Positions 28,653 through 29,363 of a DNA stretch of 29,363 bases are shown piece after piece (within the stretch, counting starts at the first letter, position 1; the number at the start of each line of letters is the position of its first letter). Position numbers and translations under genes: made by a program. The notes beneath the pieces were generated by a model. It saw only the letters and a list, made by a program, of their open reading frames with translations, was not told the DNA's origin and ran no database searches. The stretch is from NCBI GenBank assembly GCA_948735595.1, contig CAPXSA010000015.1, forward strand, positions 1 through 29,363. Direction: 5' to 3'. The DNA is from an uncultured Clostridia bacterium (lineage in GTDB: Bacteria > Bacillota > Clostridia > TANB77 > CAG-508).

Positions 28653-29363
28653 ATGAAAAAAATTTTTGATACGGGAATTACTTTAGTTGCTTTAGTTGTT
28701 ACTATTGTTGTATTGCTCATATTAGCAGGCATAACAATAGTATACGTATTTGGAGATAATGGAGTATTTGGACAAGCATCAGAAGCTAAACTAAAAACAG
28801 ATATAGCTAATTGGCAAGAAAGATTAGAAATGGCAAAAAGTCCAGTATTTATAGAGGGCTTGGGCACATTTGACCCTGATAAGTATTTTGATTATATACA
28901 ACAGCAAGGAATTATAAATAATAAAGATACAGATGTAATCGATAATGGTGATGGAACTTATGACGTAACAGTAAAACCGGGATATGTGTTTTTAGTAACA
29001 CTAATACCAACACCTAAAAATCCAACAGATGCTGAAATAGAATATATAGGGCAAGCAGGAAAAATAGCACCAATCATCAAGAGATTAGACGTTAGTGCAA
29101 CATCAAATAGTATTACAGGAAAAGCAATAGTAGCAAGACTTGGAACAAATGGAACAGTAAAATATTATTATAAATCTACATCAGCCGATGATAGTACTTA
29201 TACAGAAATAACAAATATAGATGAAATAACAGGAGCAACACAAGGTACAGGAATAACAGCAGGAGAAAGTTATACGATAAAAGTAGTAGCAAAAAATGAC
29301 GTAGGAGAAGTAGAATTAGCAAAAGAAATAACTGCAACAAAAATACCAGTAGAAAGTATAACA
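28653..29363 (+). CDS. Prepilin-like adhesin, N-terminal 237 residues (runs off the window)
   Basis: The open frame from ATG 28653 continues to the right edge. Residues 1-7 form a short leader ending in TG, then ITLVALVVTIVVLLILAGIT, the type IV pilin/pseudopilin hydrophobic helix. Cleavage after Gly would give an N-terminal Ile. The Glu usually found at mature position 5 is Ala here. A pilin-like alpha-spine follows (GQASEAKLKTDIANWQERLE). From about residue 150, a Thr/Ala/Ile-rich beta domain resembles a fibronectin type III or Ig-like repeat (VSATSNSITGKAIV, GTVKYYYK, ITAGESYTIKVVAKND). It is likely a surface protein. AAAGG precedes the start with long spacing. The tandem beta repeats probably continue. 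Confidence 0.82.
   Translation, partial: MKKIFDTGITLVALVVTIVVLLILAGITIVYVFGDNGVFGQASEAKLKTDIANWQERLEMAKSPVFIEGLGTFDPDKYFDYIQQQGIINNKDTDVIDNGDGTYDVTVKPGYVFLVTLIPTPKNPTDAEIEYIGQAGKIAPIIKRLDVSATSNSITGKAIVARLGTNGTVKYYYKSTSADDSTYTEITNIDEITGATQGTGITAGESYTIKVVAKNDVGEVELAKEITATKIPVESIT

Noticed and set aside
28556..28867. 103-codon minus-strand frame
   Set aside because: It lies opposite the prepilin-like gene and the operator cluster, with no ribosome binding site. It is a shadow.
1..29363. CRISPR array, prophage or integrase-bounded island
   Set aside because: No regularly spaced direct repeats, cas genes, phage structural genes or integrase were seen in the window. The tRNA-Leu has no visible flanking attachment repeat.

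Overview
The window looks like a chromosomal segment of a low-G+C, spore-forming member of the Clostridia. The base composition is strongly A+T rich, genes start at canonical AGGAGG-type sites, and sigma-A promoters (TTGNNN-17-TATAAT) recur. A CwlJ/SleB-type cortex hydrolase sits next to a GerQ-like coat protein, and der-plsY-gpsA is in the usual Firmicutes order. A gut-associated uncultured clostridial lineage is an inference from the prepilin-like 'GITLVALVV' adhesin type and the overall style. It was not tested.

Positions 1-1985 are a decayed, mobile-element-like border. At the left edge, reading leftwards, are the first codons of a Mob/Pre (MOBV) relaxase with a textbook MOBV oriT just upstream. 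Next come several hairpins, a small gene remnant, a leftward G+C-rich structured RNA candidate ending in an intrinsic terminator, another remnant, and a three-frame relic of a DUF4143-family ATPase. From metK (1986) onward the window is mostly intact housekeeping sequence. It holds metK, a small RelA/SpoT-type alarmone synthetase, a long-chain acyl-CoA synthetase, a broken ABC-F ribosome-protection gene directly ahead of copZ-copA, dCMP deaminase, der-plsY-gpsA, a zinc-ribbon protein, dtd, an ECF sigma/anti-sigma pair, RNase P RNA, an RluA-family pseudouridine synthase with an HD hydrolase, a lipoprotein, an HTH-membrane/DUF4097 pair, tRNA-Leu(GAG), the spore pair cwlJ-like/gerQ-like, pta-ackA, and finally a divergent XRE repressor and prepilin-like adhesin that runs off the right edge.

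Five small genes of unknown function (3170-3559 minus, 6897-7124 plus, 10915-11094 minus, 17581-17904 plus, 19925-20317 plus) are spread between these operons. Each looks richer in G+C than its neighbours, stands alone with its own 17-bp-spaced sigma-A promoter, and is closed by a strong terminator. This monocistronic-cassette pattern is one of the more interesting features. The other leads are the leftward structured RNA (653-975), a hydrophobic-peptide gene with a consensus promoter firing towards it from the opposite strand (24376-24785, type I toxin-antitoxin-like), a hairpin lying between the Shine-Dalgarno and start of the acyl-CoA synthetase gene, and a tRNA-Leu with G at position 54.

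All calls are by eye from the sequence. No database search, folding program or alignment was run.
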